Positions 8,032 through 16,406 of a stretch of DNA of 64,000 bases are shown here, piece by piece; within the stretch, counting starts at the first letter, position 1, and each line of letters starts with the position of its first letter. The stretch lies in the NCBI GenBank assembly GCA_017515635.1, contig JAFWFO010000017.1, positions 85,040 to 149,039 on the forward strand. Reading direction: 5' to 3'. The notes under the pieces are model-generated. The model was not told where the DNA came from. It did not search any database and saw only the letters and a program-made list of their open reading frames with translations. The DNA is from Selenomonadaceae bacterium. GTDB lineage: Bacteria > Bacillota > Negativicutes > Selenomonadales > Selenomonadaceae. Both the position numbers and the translations under genes were made by a program.

Positions 8032-9021
8032 GTGAAAATTGCAGTCGACGCAATGGGCGGTGACAAAGCTCCGTCGGAAATAATCAAAGGCGCGGTGCTT
8101 GCGGTAAAAAAATTTCCGTGCGAAGTGGTTTTGGTCGGTGACGAAAATAAAATCCGAGAGACGCTCGACATTTCAACGGGCGGCGAAAAACTTCCGATAA
8201 CGATAAAACACGCGGGCGAAGTCGTGGAAATGAGCGAACACCCCGCAGACGCCGTGAGATGCAAAAAAGATTCGTCAATCGTCGTGGCGACGAAACTTGT
8301 TAAAGACGGCGAATGTGACGCGGTACTTTCTGCCGGCTCGACGGGCGCGGCGGTCGCGGCGGCACAACTGATTTTGCGGCGAATCAAAGGGATTCATCGT
8401 CCCGCGATAGCAACGCCGATACCAACGCCACACGGCACGACACTTTTACTCGACAGCGGCGCGAACGTCGACAGCAAACCCGAAACGCTCGTGCAAAACG
8501 GAATCATGGGCTCGCTGTACGCCGAACACGTCTTGGGCAAAAAAAATCCGTCGGTTGCGCTGTTGAATATCGGCGAAGAGGAAACCAAAGGCGACGAACT
8601 TGCCAAAGCGACGCATCAACTGCTGAAACAACTGCCTGCAATAAATTTCGCGGGCAACGCCGAAGGTCGCGACATCCCGCGTGGAAAATTCGACGTGGTG
8701 ATCTGTGACGGTTTTGTCGGCAACGTCGTTTTGAAATTCGGCGAAGGTCTTGCGATGACGATAATGAAACTTTTGACGGAAGAATTGACCGAAAACGGCG
8801 GCGCGAAACTTTTGGGCGGTGAACTGCTTGCCGCGACGTTCCGCAACATGTACAAGCGGCTTGACGTTTCCGAAAACGGCGGCGCGCCTCTTTTGGGCGT
8901 CAACGGTTGTTGCGTGATAAGTCACGGCTCATCGGACGCACGGGCGATTTGTTCGGGTATCGGCGTGGCGTGCAATTACGTCGCCGGAAAAGTTTTTGAA
9001 CATATTCGCAATGCACTTTGA
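8032..9021 (+). CDS. plsX: Phosphate acyltransferase PlsX
   Basis: Makes acyl-phosphate from acyl-ACP, the first step of PlsX/PlsY phospholipid synthesis. 329 residues, as expected. Begins with the family signature IAVDAMGGDKAP, and shows SAGSTGAA (around residue 102), LLLDSGANVD and the C-terminal region GCCVISHGSSDARAI. GTG start at 8032 with GAGGAG upstream. It opens the fatty-acid synthesis run. No fapR or fabH is seen beside it, unlike many Firmicutes. Confidence 0.97.
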   Translation: MKIAVDAMGGDKAPSEIIKGAVLAVKKFPCEVVLVGDENKIRETLDISTGGEKLPITIKHAGEVVEMSEHPADAVRCKKDSSIVVATKLVKDGECDAVLSAGSTGAAVAAAQLILRRIKGIHRPAIATPIPTPHGTTLLLDSGANVDSKPETLVQNGIMGSLYAEHVLGKKNPSVALLNIGEEETKGDELAKATHQLLKQLPAINFAGNAEGRDIPRGKFDVVICDGFVGNVVLKFGEGLAMTIMKLLTEELTENGGAKLLGGELLAATFRNMYKRLDVSENGGAPLLGVNGCCVISHGSSDARAICSGIGVACNYVAGKVFEHIRNAL

Positions 9022-9029
9022 AACTTTGA

Positions 9030-9058
9030 TTGACAAATGTAATAGATTCGTTTAATTT
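9030..9058 (+). promoter_or_regulatory. Promoter of fabK
   Basis: A consensus TTGACA is followed after exactly 17 bases by TAATTT. It lies in the 74-base gap between plsX and fabK and about 30 bases before the fabK ribosome-binding site. No FapR operator is recognisable over it. Confidence 0.7.
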
Positions 9059-9095
9059 AATCCCGATTAAGCAACCGTTGAGGAGGAGAGAATTG

Positions 9096-10043
9096 ATGTT
9101 TGAAAATAACGCCATCTGTAAGTTGCTGAACATTAAGTACCCGATATTCCAAGGCGGCATGGCGTGGATTGGGACGGCGGAGCTTGCCTCGGCGGTATCG
9201 AACGCGGGCGGCCTCGGTCTCATCGGCGCGGGTCACATGCCCCCGGACATTTTGCACAAAGAAATTCAAAAGTGCAAAGGTTGGACTGATAAACCTTTCG
9301 GCGTGAACGTTATGTTAATGTCGCCTTTCGTCAAAGAAGTTATGCAACTTATGGTTGACGAAAAAGTTCCCGTTGTCACGACGGGCGCGGGCAACCCCGG
9401 CGAATATGTTCCCGCGTTGAAAGAAATCGGCACGAAAGTTATTCCCGTCGTGGCTTCCGTTGCTCTGGCGAAACGTCTGGTCAAAAGCGGCGCGGACGCG
9501 GTCATTGCCGAAGGTTGCGAATCGGGCGGACATATCGGCGAAATTTCCACGATGCCGCTTATCCCGCAGGTTGTCGACGCGGTGGACGTGCCTGTTATCG
9601 CGGCGGGCGGTTTTGCCGATTCTCGCGGAATTGTCGCGGCGTTCGCTTTGGGAGCAAGCGCAATTCAAATGGGTACGCGTTTCGTTTTAAGCAAGGAATG
9701 CATTGCTCACCCGAATTATAAAAATCTCGTTCTCAAGGCAAAAGATCGCTCAACCGTCGTCACGGGTCGCACGCTCGGTCATCCCGTGCGCGTCATTGCG
9801 AACAAACTTACGCGGACATTTTTTGAAATGGAAGCGGCGGGCGCGTCCAACGAAGAACTTGAAAAACTCGGCACGGGCGCATTGCACAAGGCCACACATC
9901 AAGGCGACGTTGAAAACGGCTCCGTCATGATCGGACAAATTTCGGGAATGCTCGACGACATAAAATCCGTCAAAGAAATTATCGACGACATCGTAAACGG
10001 CATTGCTCCCGTCGTCACGAAAGTTCAAAGCAAATACGAATGA
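9096..10043 (+). CDS. fabK: Enoyl-ACP reductase II (FMN-dependent FabK)
   Basis: Reduces trans-2-enoyl-ACP in the last step of fatty-acid elongation. The protein is a TIM-barrel flavoprotein of the nitronate monooxygenase-like family, 315 residues. Visible: KYPIFQGGMAWIG (14-26) at the FMN site, VTTGAGNP, EGCESGGHIG, and the phosphate-binding IAAGGFADSRG. I chose the ATG at 9096, nine bases after AGGAGGAG, over an upstream in-frame ATG at 9030 that overlaps the promoter. Location beside plsX, fabD and fabG supports FabK over nitronate monooxygenase. Confidence 0.94.
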   Translation: MFENNAICKLLNIKYPIFQGGMAWIGTAELASAVSNAGGLGLIGAGHMPPDILHKEIQKCKGWTDKPFGVNVMLMSPFVKEVMQLMVDEKVPVVTTGAGNPGEYVPALKEIGTKVIPVVASVALAKRLVKSGADAVIAEGCESGGHIGEISTMPLIPQVVDAVDVPVIAAGGFADSRGIVAAFALGASAIQMGTRFVLSKECIAHPNYKNLVLKAKDRSTVVTGRTLGHPVRVIANKLTRTFFEMEAAGASNEELEKLGTGALHKATHQGDVENGSVMIGQISGMLDDIKSVKEIIDDIVNGIAPVVTKVQSKYE

Positions 10044-10056
10044 AAAATTTTTTGGG

Positions 10057-10097
10057 AAGTGATTGGCGGTTACGAAAAACCTAATCGTCAATCACTT
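10057..10097 (+). terminator. Hairpin between fabK and fabD (weak terminator or attenuator)
   Basis: AAGTGATTG pairs perfectly with CAATCACTT, with an inner GGTT/AACC helix. Only a short T-rich stretch follows, so termination would be partial at best. It may tune fabD expression or stabilise the fabK mRNA end. Confidence 0.4.
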
Positions 10098-10124
10098 TTC
10101 ACTTTTTGAAGGGAGACGGTTATC

Positions 10125-11060
10125 ATGAACAAGACGGCTTTCATTTTCCCCGGACAGGGCGCGCAGGCTATCGGCATGGGCAAAGATTTTTATGACAAAT
10201 TCGACATGGCACGGAAACTTTTCGACGAAGCTGATGACGCGCTCGGCTATTCGATTCGCAAAATGTGTTTCGAGGGTTCTGAAGACGATTTGAAATTAAC
10301 TAAAAACACGCAACCGGCGATTTTGGTTGTCAGCGTTATCGTCAACGAAATTTTGAAATCCGAAGGCGTCACAGCGGATATTGCGGGCGGTCATAGTCTC
10401 GGCGAATATTCTGCGCTCGTTGCGGCGGGCACGTTAAAATTTTCGGATGCGGTTCTTTTGGTGCACAAACGCGGCAAATTCATGCAAGAGGCCGTTCCCG
10501 TCGGCGAAGGCTCAATGGCGGCGATTATCGGGCTTGACGACGAAACAATTATTCAAATCTGCGCGGAAGTTTCCGTACTCGGCGAAGTGCAGGCGGTCAA
10601 TTTCAACTGCCCCGGTCAAACGGTTATCGCGGGCAAGACGGCGGGCGTCGAAGCGGCTGTCGAAAAACTCAAAGCGGCTGGCGCGAAAAAATCTGTCATC
10701 TTGCCGGTTAGTGCTCCGTTCCACTCGACGCTTATGGCTCCTGCGGCTCAAAAACTTGCGGCGGAACTCGACAAAGTTAAACTCCAAGACGCGGCATTTC
10801 CCGTCGCGGCGAACTTCACGGGCACTTTGGAAACTTCGGCCGCCGACATCAAAGAAAATCTTGTTGCGCAAGCAGATCACCCCGTCAAGTGGATTGCCTG
10901 CGTCAACGCAATGAAAAATTTCGGCGCGGAAACTTTCGTCGAATGCGGTCCCGGAAAAACTTTGTGCGGATTCAATCGGCGTATCGACAAAAAAATTCGC
11001 AGTCTCAACGTCGAAGACATGGAAAGTTTAAGCAAGACGCTTGACGCGCTCCGTGCCTGA
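10125..11060 (+). CDS. fabD: Malonyl-CoA:ACP transacylase
   Basis: Transfers malonyl groups from CoA to acyl carrier protein. 311 residues. Visible: FPGQGAQ (8-14), the nucleophile elbow GHSLGEY with Ser91, and catalytic His200 in APFHSTLM. ATG start with GGGAG upstream. It is part of the fabK-fabD-fabG-acpP set, though two secreted TPR-protein genes separate it from fabG. Confidence 0.97.
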   Translation: MNKTAFIFPGQGAQAIGMGKDFYDKFDMARKLFDEADDALGYSIRKMCFEGSEDDLKLTKNTQPAILVVSVIVNEILKSEGVTADIAGGHSLGEYSALVAAGTLKFSDAVLLVHKRGKFMQEAVPVGEGSMAAIIGLDDETIIQICAEVSVLGEVQAVNFNCPGQTVIAGKTAGVEAAVEKLKAAGAKKSVILPVSAPFHSTLMAPAAQKLAAELDKVKLQDAAFPVAANFTGTLETSAADIKENLVAQADHPVKWIACVNAMKNFGAETFVECGPGKTLCGFNRRIDKKIRSLNVEDMESLSKTLDALRA

Positions 11061-11132
11061 TTTTAATTTTCGCGAAGCAAATTTTAACGGACGTGCGATA
11101 TTGTCAAAAAAACTTTTTCGGAGGCGTTTGAC

Positions 11133-12098
11133 ATGAAAAAATTTTTGGCGGCGTTTCTGACAGCGGGGAGTTTGCTTTTCGCATCACCCGTCAACGCCGA
11201 AATTCAAACCTACGAGGGCACTGACGAATACATCATGAGTGAATTCGAGACGCCTGACGTTGCCAAACAACGCGCCAAACAAAAGGCCGAACGCATGGCG
11301 ATTGAAAAAGCGGGCGTCTTCGTCGAGTCGACAACCGAAGTTTCCAACATGATGGTCACCAAAGACGAAATCATCACAATGACGGGCGGCATTTTAAAAT
11401 TGGTCGAAAATCCGAAATATGAAATGATACCGCTTGAAAACGGCGAAACTTTCATCGTGCGCGCAACCGTCAAAGCGCAAATCGACACGGACGACATAGC
11501 CAAATGGCTCAATCGCGGCGCGGGCGAACGTTCGGAGCTTGTCGATCAAAATCGCGAACTGCAAAAGGCAATCGAAGAACAGGACAGACAAATTGCCGAA
11601 CTTAAAGCGCGACTTGCCAACGCCGGTTCCGCGCAGGACAAAGAAAAAATTTCCGCGCAATTCGCCGCCGAAGATAAAAATTTCATGGCGAATCAAAAAC
11701 TTCAAGACGCGTTGAGATTTTATTACGCGGGCAACTTCAACGAAGCGATGAACAGTTGCACGGAGGCGCTTGCGCTCAACTCGAACAGCGGGCTTGCGTA
11801 TTCGTTGCGTGGAACGATTTATTATCAGCTGGGACAATATCCCGCAGCCGTCGCCGATTTGAGCAGAGCCGGCAATTTAAATCCGACCGACGAGAAAATT
11901 TTCTACAATCGTGCGTTGGCGAATATCAAATTGCAAAATTATCGCGCCGCCGCCGATGACTTCACCATTGCAATTCAGCTCAATCCCAACGACGCGGACG
12001 CCTATTACAATCGTGCGCTCTGCTATCAGCGTTTGAGAGACAATCAGCGTTATCAAGCCGATATGGCAAAAGCGCGTTCGCTCGGCTACAGCGGCTGA
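11133..12098 (+). CDS. Secreted LPP20-like/TPR protein, copy 1
   Basis: A 321-residue protein with a signal peptide (MKKFLAAFLTAGSLLFASPVNA). The N-terminal domain (about residues 23-130) resembles the LPP20/FlgT-type fold: many Ala/Lys codons in KQRAKQKAERMAIEKAG, then strands up to VRATVKAQIDTDD. A coiled coil follows (about 140-165), then three to four TPR units (about 185-315, with repeated YNRAL/LNPN patterns). It is probably a periplasmic scaffold. It is about half identical to the next gene. Sitting inside a fatty-acid operon is odd; no lipobox is present. Confidence 0.82.
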   Translation: MKKFLAAFLTAGSLLFASPVNAEIQTYEGTDEYIMSEFETPDVAKQRAKQKAERMAIEKAGVFVESTTEVSNMMVTKDEIITMTGGILKLVENPKYEMIPLENGETFIVRATVKAQIDTDDIAKWLNRGAGERSELVDQNRELQKAIEEQDRQIAELKARLANAGSAQDKEKISAQFAAEDKNFMANQKLQDALRFYYAGNFNEAMNSCTEALALNSNSGLAYSLRGTIYYQLGQYPAAVADLSRAGNLNPTDEKIFYNRALANIKLQNYRAAADDFTIAIQLNPNDADAYYNRALCYQRLRDNQRYQADMAKARSLGYSG

Positions 12099-12118
12099 CC
12101 GACCAAATAAAAAAATTA

Positions 12119-12156
12119 AATCCTTCGCAGTTTCATTGTCGCGAGGGATTTTTTCT
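12119..12156 (+). terminator. Terminator between the two TPR genes
   Basis: Arms ATCCTTCGC and GCGAGGGAT enclose a 12-base loop and are followed by TTTTTTC. It ends the fabK-fabD-TPR1 transcript. Confidence 0.8.
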
Positions 12157-12192
12157 GTTATCATGATTAAAACTTTTCGGGAGGCGTTTGGA

Positions 12193-13377
12193 GTGAAAAA
12201 ATTTTTTGCGACGTTGCTGACGGCGGGTTTAATATTTACGACCTCAACCGTCAACGCCGAACTCAAAACTTATACGGGCACCGACGAATACATCATGAGC
12301 GAATTTGAGACGCTCGACATTGCCAAACAACGCGCCAAACAAAAGGCCGAACGCAACGCGCAGGAAAAAGCCGGCGTTTATATCCACAGCTATTCCGAGA
12401 CGAAAGATATGGAGCTTGTCACCGACGAAATTGTTTCAATCACCTGCGGCATTATGAGCGTTACGGACGTGAAATACGACGTGACGCCGCTTACCGACGT
12501 GAACGGCTTCGCAATTCGTGCAACTGTCACCGCGCAGATTGAAACCGACGACGTGAACAAGTGGCTTGAAAAAGGATCGCAGGAACGTTCCGACATCGTT
12601 GCACAAAATAAAGAACTTCAAAAAGCCGTCGCCGAACAAAACGCCACGATTGAAAATCTCAAGGCGCAAATTGCACAACTCAAAGCTGACGGCAAAATCA
12701 ACGGCGAAGGCGAACGCGAAAAATTTACGCAGGAATTTGAAATCGAGGACAAAGTTTTTTTAGCGAATCAAAAGCTTGAAGAAGCGCAGAAAAAATTTTT
12801 CGCCCATGACTTCCCCGCCGTGATTAAACTTTGCAGTGAGGCTCTCGAACTCAATCCTAACAGTTCAATCGCTTACGGCAAACGCGGCGCGGCTTACAGC
12901 GTCACCAATCAAGCCCAACTTGCACTTGCCGACTTGAACAAGGCGATTGAACTTGATCCGACAAATGCGGACGCGTACAACAATCGCGGCGCAACTTACG
13001 GCAACATGAAAAATTTTAACGCGGCGATTGCCGACTTTAACAAAGCTCTCGAACTCAATCCGAATAACGCAATGGCTTACAACAATCGCGGCGGCACTTT
13101 GCGTTATCTCGGCAACGTTCCGCAAGGTCTGCAGGATTTGACGCGGGCGATTGAACTTAATCCGAAACTTGACATTGCTTATTACAATCGCGCTTTTTGT
13201 TACATTTCGGCGGGCAACATGAACAACGCAATTTCCGACATGGATAAATTCATTGAGCTGAGACCGAATTTCGCGCAGGCTTATTTCGTTCGCGGGCAAT
13301 GTTACCAGATGAAAGGCGAATTCTCCAAAGCTCAAGCCGATTTTGCCAAAGCTCGCGAACTTGGTTACAACGGCTAA
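12193..13377 (+). CDS. Secreted LPP20-like/TPR protein, copy 2
   Basis: A 394-residue paralogue of the preceding gene: the signal peptide, the TGTDEYIMSEFET...AKQRAKQKAER block and the coiled coil are shared. The TPR region is longer, with five to six units between about residues 195 and 390. The start is taken as the GTG at 12193 after GGGAGGCG, giving MKKFFATLLTAGLIFTTSTVNA. An in-frame upstream ATG at 12136 would run through the terminator hairpin and spoil the signal peptide. Tandem duplication with repeat expansion is the simplest history. Function unknown. Confidence 0.82.
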   Translation: MKKFFATLLTAGLIFTTSTVNAELKTYTGTDEYIMSEFETLDIAKQRAKQKAERNAQEKAGVYIHSYSETKDMELVTDEIVSITCGIMSVTDVKYDVTPLTDVNGFAIRATVTAQIETDDVNKWLEKGSQERSDIVAQNKELQKAVAEQNATIENLKAQIAQLKADGKINGEGEREKFTQEFEIEDKVFLANQKLEEAQKKFFAHDFPAVIKLCSEALELNPNSSIAYGKRGAAYSVTNQAQLALADLNKAIELDPTNADAYNNRGATYGNMKNFNAAIADFNKALELNPNNAMAYNNRGGTLRYLGNVPQGLQDLTRAIELNPKLDIAYYNRAFCYISAGNMNNAISDMDKFIELRPNFAQAYFVRGQCYQMKGEFSKAQADFAKARELGYNG

Positions 13378-13424
13378 AATTTTCAGGAACGCGGGCGATT
13401 GACTTTGAGTGCGGGCAAAAATGG

Positions 13425-13453
13425 TAGACAAGCAAAAATCTTTGTGCTATATT
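13425..13453 (+). promoter_or_regulatory. Promoter of fabG
   Basis: TAGACA (-35) and TATATT (-10) with a 17-base spacer lie just before the fabG ribosome-binding site. It makes fabG-acpP a unit independent of the TPR genes upstream. Confidence 0.65.
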
Positions 13454-13477
13454 CTTCAATCGGGAGGCGAGAGGTTG

Positions 13478-14236
13478 ATGTTTGCGACGGAAAAAATTTT
13501 GTCGGGAAAAATTGCGTTCGTGACGGGCGCATCACGCGGCATCGGACGGGCAACGGCTCGGCGCTTGGCTCAAGACGGAGCAAAAGTCGCGCTGAATTTC
13601 GCAAGCAACATTTCCAAAGCGGAAGAAGTCAAAAGCGAAATCGAAGCGGCAGGCTCCGAAGCAATTCTTTTGCAGGGCGACGTTGCAAAATTTGAGGTCG
13701 TGACTGAACTTATCAAACAAACGGTCGACACGTGGGGCAGGCTGGATATTTTGGTCAACAATGCCGGCATTGCCCGCGACAATCTGTTGTTGAAGATGAG
13801 CGAAGAAGATTTCGACAAAGTTATCGCCACAAATTTAAAAGGCGTGTTCAACTGCACCAAAGCCGTGACGAAAATCATGATGAAACAACGCTACGGGCGA
13901 ATCGTGAACATGTCAAGCGTGGTTGCACTTCGCGGCAACGTGAGTCAGGCAAACTACGCGGCGGCCAAAGCGGGCATTATCGGTCTTACCAAATCTGCGG
14001 CAAGAGAGCTGGCCTCTCGCGGCGTAACGGTCAACGCGGTCGCGCCCGGTTTCATTGATACCGACATGACGGCTGCGCTCTCCGAAAAAGTCAAGGAAGT
14101 AATGCTCAAAGAGATACCTGCGGGACGAATGGGTTCCCCCGAAGACGTTGCCAATGCAGTGGCGTTCTTGGTATCGGATCAAGCGGCGTATATCACCGGA
14201 CAAGTTCTGTCGGTCAATGGCGGTCTTGTCATGTGA
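13478..14236 (+). CDS. fabG: 3-oxoacyl-ACP reductase
   Basis: NADPH-dependent reductase of the short-chain dehydrogenase family, second step of fatty-acid elongation. 252 residues. Visible: TGASRGIG (16-23), NNAG (94-97), catalytic Ser at 146/147, Tyr160 and Lys164 (YxxxK). The ATG at 13478 follows GGGAGG; an upstream in-frame ATG at 13409 would lie over the promoter. acpP follows closely with its own strong ribosome-binding site. Confidence 0.96.
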   Translation: MFATEKILSGKIAFVTGASRGIGRATARRLAQDGAKVALNFASNISKAEEVKSEIEAAGSEAILLQGDVAKFEVVTELIKQTVDTWGRLDILVNNAGIARDNLLLKMSEEDFDKVIATNLKGVFNCTKAVTKIMMKQRYGRIVNMSSVVALRGNVSQANYAAAKAGIIGLTKSAARELASRGVTVNAVAPGFIDTDMTAALSEKVKEVMLKEIPAGRMGSPEDVANAVAFLVSDQAAYITGQVLSVNGGLVM

Positions 14237-14268
14237 GGCGCGCAGTTTCTGAAAGGAGGTGACTGTAA

Positions 14269-14523
14269 GTGTCAACGTTTGAACAGGTAAAGAAAATTGT
14301 CAAAGAGCAACTTGGAGTCGAAGAAGACGAAATTCAAATGAGCTCGACTTTTGTGGACGACCTCGGTGCAGACTCTCTCGACATCGTCGAACTCATCATG
14401 GCTTTCGAGGAGGAATTCAATATCGAAATTCCCGACGAAAAAGCCGAGAAAATCAAAACCGTGGAAGATGTTGTCAAGTACATAGAGGACGCAAAGGGCG
14501 ACGAAGCCGAAAGCACGAAATGA
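14269..14523 (+). CDS. acpP: Acyl carrier protein
   Basis: An acidic 84-residue carrier protein. The phosphopantetheine attachment serine is Ser36 in the [11 protein letters not shown] motif. Begins with GTG after AAAGGAGGT. It is located directly after fabG as in most bacteria. A terminator follows. Confidence 0.97.
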   Translation: MSTFEQVKKIVKEQLGVEEDEIQMSSTFVDDLGADSLDIVELIMAFEEEFNIEIPDEKAEKIKTVEDVVKYIEDAKGDEAESTK

Positions 14524-14566
14524 TTTTTTTCGAGCCGCCATACGAAATATGCGGTGTTTCAAAATG

Positions 14567-14603
14567 AATCCCGTGAAGGTGAAAGTTCTTCGCGGGATTT
14601 TTT
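14567..14603 (+). terminator. Terminator after acpP
   Basis: ATCCCG-GAA and TTC-CGGGAT arms form a strong stem followed by TTTTTTG. It lies about 45 bases after the acpP stop codon and before the second FabK-like gene. Confidence 0.85.
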
Positions 14604-14698
14604 GAAGACGGGTTTTGTAAAAAAATTTTCGGCGCGAACGGTGTCGCAGACCCGTTGATAGCAAAATTTTCGACGGCGGTGTTAGGAGAGGATTATCC

Positions 14699-15649
14699 GT
14701 GAAACTTCCGGAACTTAAGATAGGAACCAAAACAGCAAAAATCCCAATCGTGCAGGGCGGCATGGCAATTCGCTTGTCGACAGCAAGGCTTGCGGCGGCC
14801 GTCGCGGCTGAAGGCGGAATCGGCTTAATCGCGGCTTCGGGCATGGCGCACGAGGAATTGCGTTACGAAATAAAATTGGCGCGTTCGCTTACCGACGGCA
14901 TAATCGGGATCAACATAATGGTCGCAGCCAGTGACTTTTTCGGAATAGTGCGCACGGCAATCGACGCGGGCATTGATTTAATCGTGGCGGGCGCGGGATT
15001 TTCACGCGATATTTTCGGGCTCGGCAAAGAATCCGGCACGCCGATTGTCCCGATAGTTTCCTCCGTTAAGCTGGCAAAAATTTCCGAAAAGCTTGGAGCG
15101 TCGGCGATAGTCGTTGAAGGCAAAGAAGCGGGCGGACATTTGGGCACCGATACTTCAGTCCGCGAACTGATTGCGCCGATTCGTGCCGCAGTAAAAATTC
15201 CCGTCATTGCGGCGGGCGGCGTCTTGACGGGCAGAGACATTGCAGAAGTTTTGAAAATGGGCGCAAACGGCGTGCAGATGGGTTCGCGTTTTGCGGCAAG
15301 TTTGGAGGCTAACGGTGCGCCCGGTCTCAAAGAATATTATTTGAAGTCTCAACCTGAAGACGTGGTTTTGATAAACAGCCCCGTTGGTTTGCCGGGACGA
15401 GCCGTGCGAACGCCGTTTTCAAAGCGCGTCATGGAAGGCAAAGTCCCGCCGAAAGTTTGCGACTCGTGCCTGAAAGCCTGTAAACACAACTTTTGTATCG
15501 TGCGGGCGTTGACCAGAGCACAGCAGGGCGACCTTGAAACGGGGCTGGTGTTCACGGGCGAATACATGCCGCGAATCGAAGAAATTTTGCCCGCCAAAGA
15601 AATAATCCGACGCCTTGTCACAGAGGCCGAAGAAATTTACGAGCCATAA
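14699..15649 (+). CDS. FabK/nitronate monooxygenase-like flavoprotein with C-terminal cysteine motif
   Basis: A 316-residue FMN TIM-barrel protein related to fabK at 9096 (IPIVQGGMAIRLS, VAGAGFSRD, EGKEAGGHLG, IAAGGVLTGRD, GVQMGSRF). It differs by a C-terminal cysteine cluster CDSCLKACKHNFC (about residues 259-271), which resembles a metal or Fe-S site. It could be a second enoyl reductase, a nitronate monooxygenase, or a different flavin oxidoreductase. It begins with GTG after TAGGAGAGG and has its own terminator. Placement after acpP favours a lipid role; this is inference. Confidence 0.8.
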   Translation: MKLPELKIGTKTAKIPIVQGGMAIRLSTARLAAAVAAEGGIGLIAASGMAHEELRYEIKLARSLTDGIIGINIMVAASDFFGIVRTAIDAGIDLIVAGAGFSRDIFGLGKESGTPIVPIVSSVKLAKISEKLGASAIVVEGKEAGGHLGTDTSVRELIAPIRAAVKIPVIAAGGVLTGRDIAEVLKMGANGVQMGSRFAASLEANGAPGLKEYYLKSQPEDVVLINSPVGLPGRAVRTPFSKRVMEGKVPPKVCDSCLKACKHNFCIVRALTRAQQGDLETGLVFTGEYMPRIEEILPAKEIIRRLVTEAEEIYEP

Positions 15650-15688
15650 AAAAATCCCCGCCGCGTTCGACGGGGAAATTTTTTTTTC
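15650..15688 (+). terminator. Terminator after the second FabK-like gene
   Basis: CCCCG and CGGGG arms around a short loop with an A-run before and a long T-run after. It resembles the terminator at 3336-3370 and may work in both directions. Confidence 0.85.
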
Positions 15689-15713
15689 GACGAAATTACT
15701 ATCGCCGTTATTC

Positions 15714-15874
15714 GAGGCCGTCATGGATGACGGCCTCCGCCGACGCATTTGCGTGACGCAAATACCGTCGGCCAAAAAGCATTACGACAACCCAATTTCA
15801 ACGCGATTACTCTTTCCTCGCCCGCCGCGCAGGCGCGGTTTCTTTGCTACTTTCTTTGCCGTCAAAGAAAGTAG
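15714..15874. repeat. Cluster of three palindromic stems (REP-like)
   Basis: Three perfect or near-perfect stems follow one another in a gene-free stretch. Positions 15714-15737 form an 11-base perfect stem (GAGGCCGTCAT arms). Positions 15739-15772 form a two-part stem (GCCGACG and ATTTGCGT arms). Positions 15847-15874 form a 12-base perfect stem (CTACTTTCTTTG arms). None has a clear T-run. The arrangement is typical of repetitive extragenic palindromes or mRNA 3' stabilisers between convergent genes. Confidence 0.6.
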
Positions 15875-15883
15875 ATAACAACT

Positions 15884-16279
15884 TCATTCGGAAAACAATT
15901 TGATTGTCGCTTGAATATTTTCGTGCGCTTTCAACCAAACGGGAATCAGCGACACGCCGAAAAATAAAACGTAATTCAAAATCACTGTTGCCAAAGATCT
16001 TTTCGCGACGGAATAAAACGCCAAAATCGCGCACACGCACCACAGCGAAAGTTGCCAAACCTCCGCGACGAGTTTGTCGTTGTACACCGCCCAAATCAAC
16101 ACGCCGTTGGCAATCAAAAGCAACAGCGATAAAATTAAAATCCATTTGAAACGCCGCGTCATGTGAAAAATTCCGTTGCCGTTTTCGTCCTTGACCTCGT
16201 CGAGCGAAGTCACGTCAAAACGCGCATCGCCTTCGTTGTGTGTCGGCTCAGGATTTTTTTTGAAATCGTCGTCGTTCAT
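15884..16279 (-). CDS. Small membrane protein of unknown function
   Basis: 131 residues. The N-terminal 42 residues are polar and acidic (MNDDDFKKNPEPTHNEGD...). Three hydrophobic segments follow: about 43-65 (WILILSLLLLIANGVLIWAVY), 73-92 and 97-115. The C-terminus is short and polar. No family recognised; the gene stands alone. A heptanucleotide repeat lies just upstream of its start region. Confidence 0.7.
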   Translation of the reverse strand: MNDDDFKKNPEPTHNEGDARFDVTSLDEVKDENGNGIFHMTRRFKWILILSLLLLIANGVLIWAVYNDKLVAEVWQLSLWCVCAILAFYSVAKRSLATVILNYVLFFGVSLIPVWLKAHENIQATIKLFSE

Positions 16280-16298
16280 GAAACCACCCCCTTGAACT

Positions 16299-16333
16299 GC
16301 AATGCGTAATTCGTAATGCGCAATGCGTAATGT
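16299..16333. repeat. Heptanucleotide repeat, GTAATGC theme
   Basis: Five consecutive seven-base units read GCAATGC, GTAATTC, GTAATGC, GCAATGC and GTAATGT. The period is exactly seven with substitutions limited to a few columns. It lies upstream of the membrane-protein gene at 15884-16279 and before the gene at 16407. Confidence 0.8.
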
Positions 16334-16406
16334 CTTGATTGATTTTAAAAGCCCCGTTGCCCGTCGTCAAGGTGCGGGAAATTTTTTAACCGGAGTTGAT
16401 TAAATT

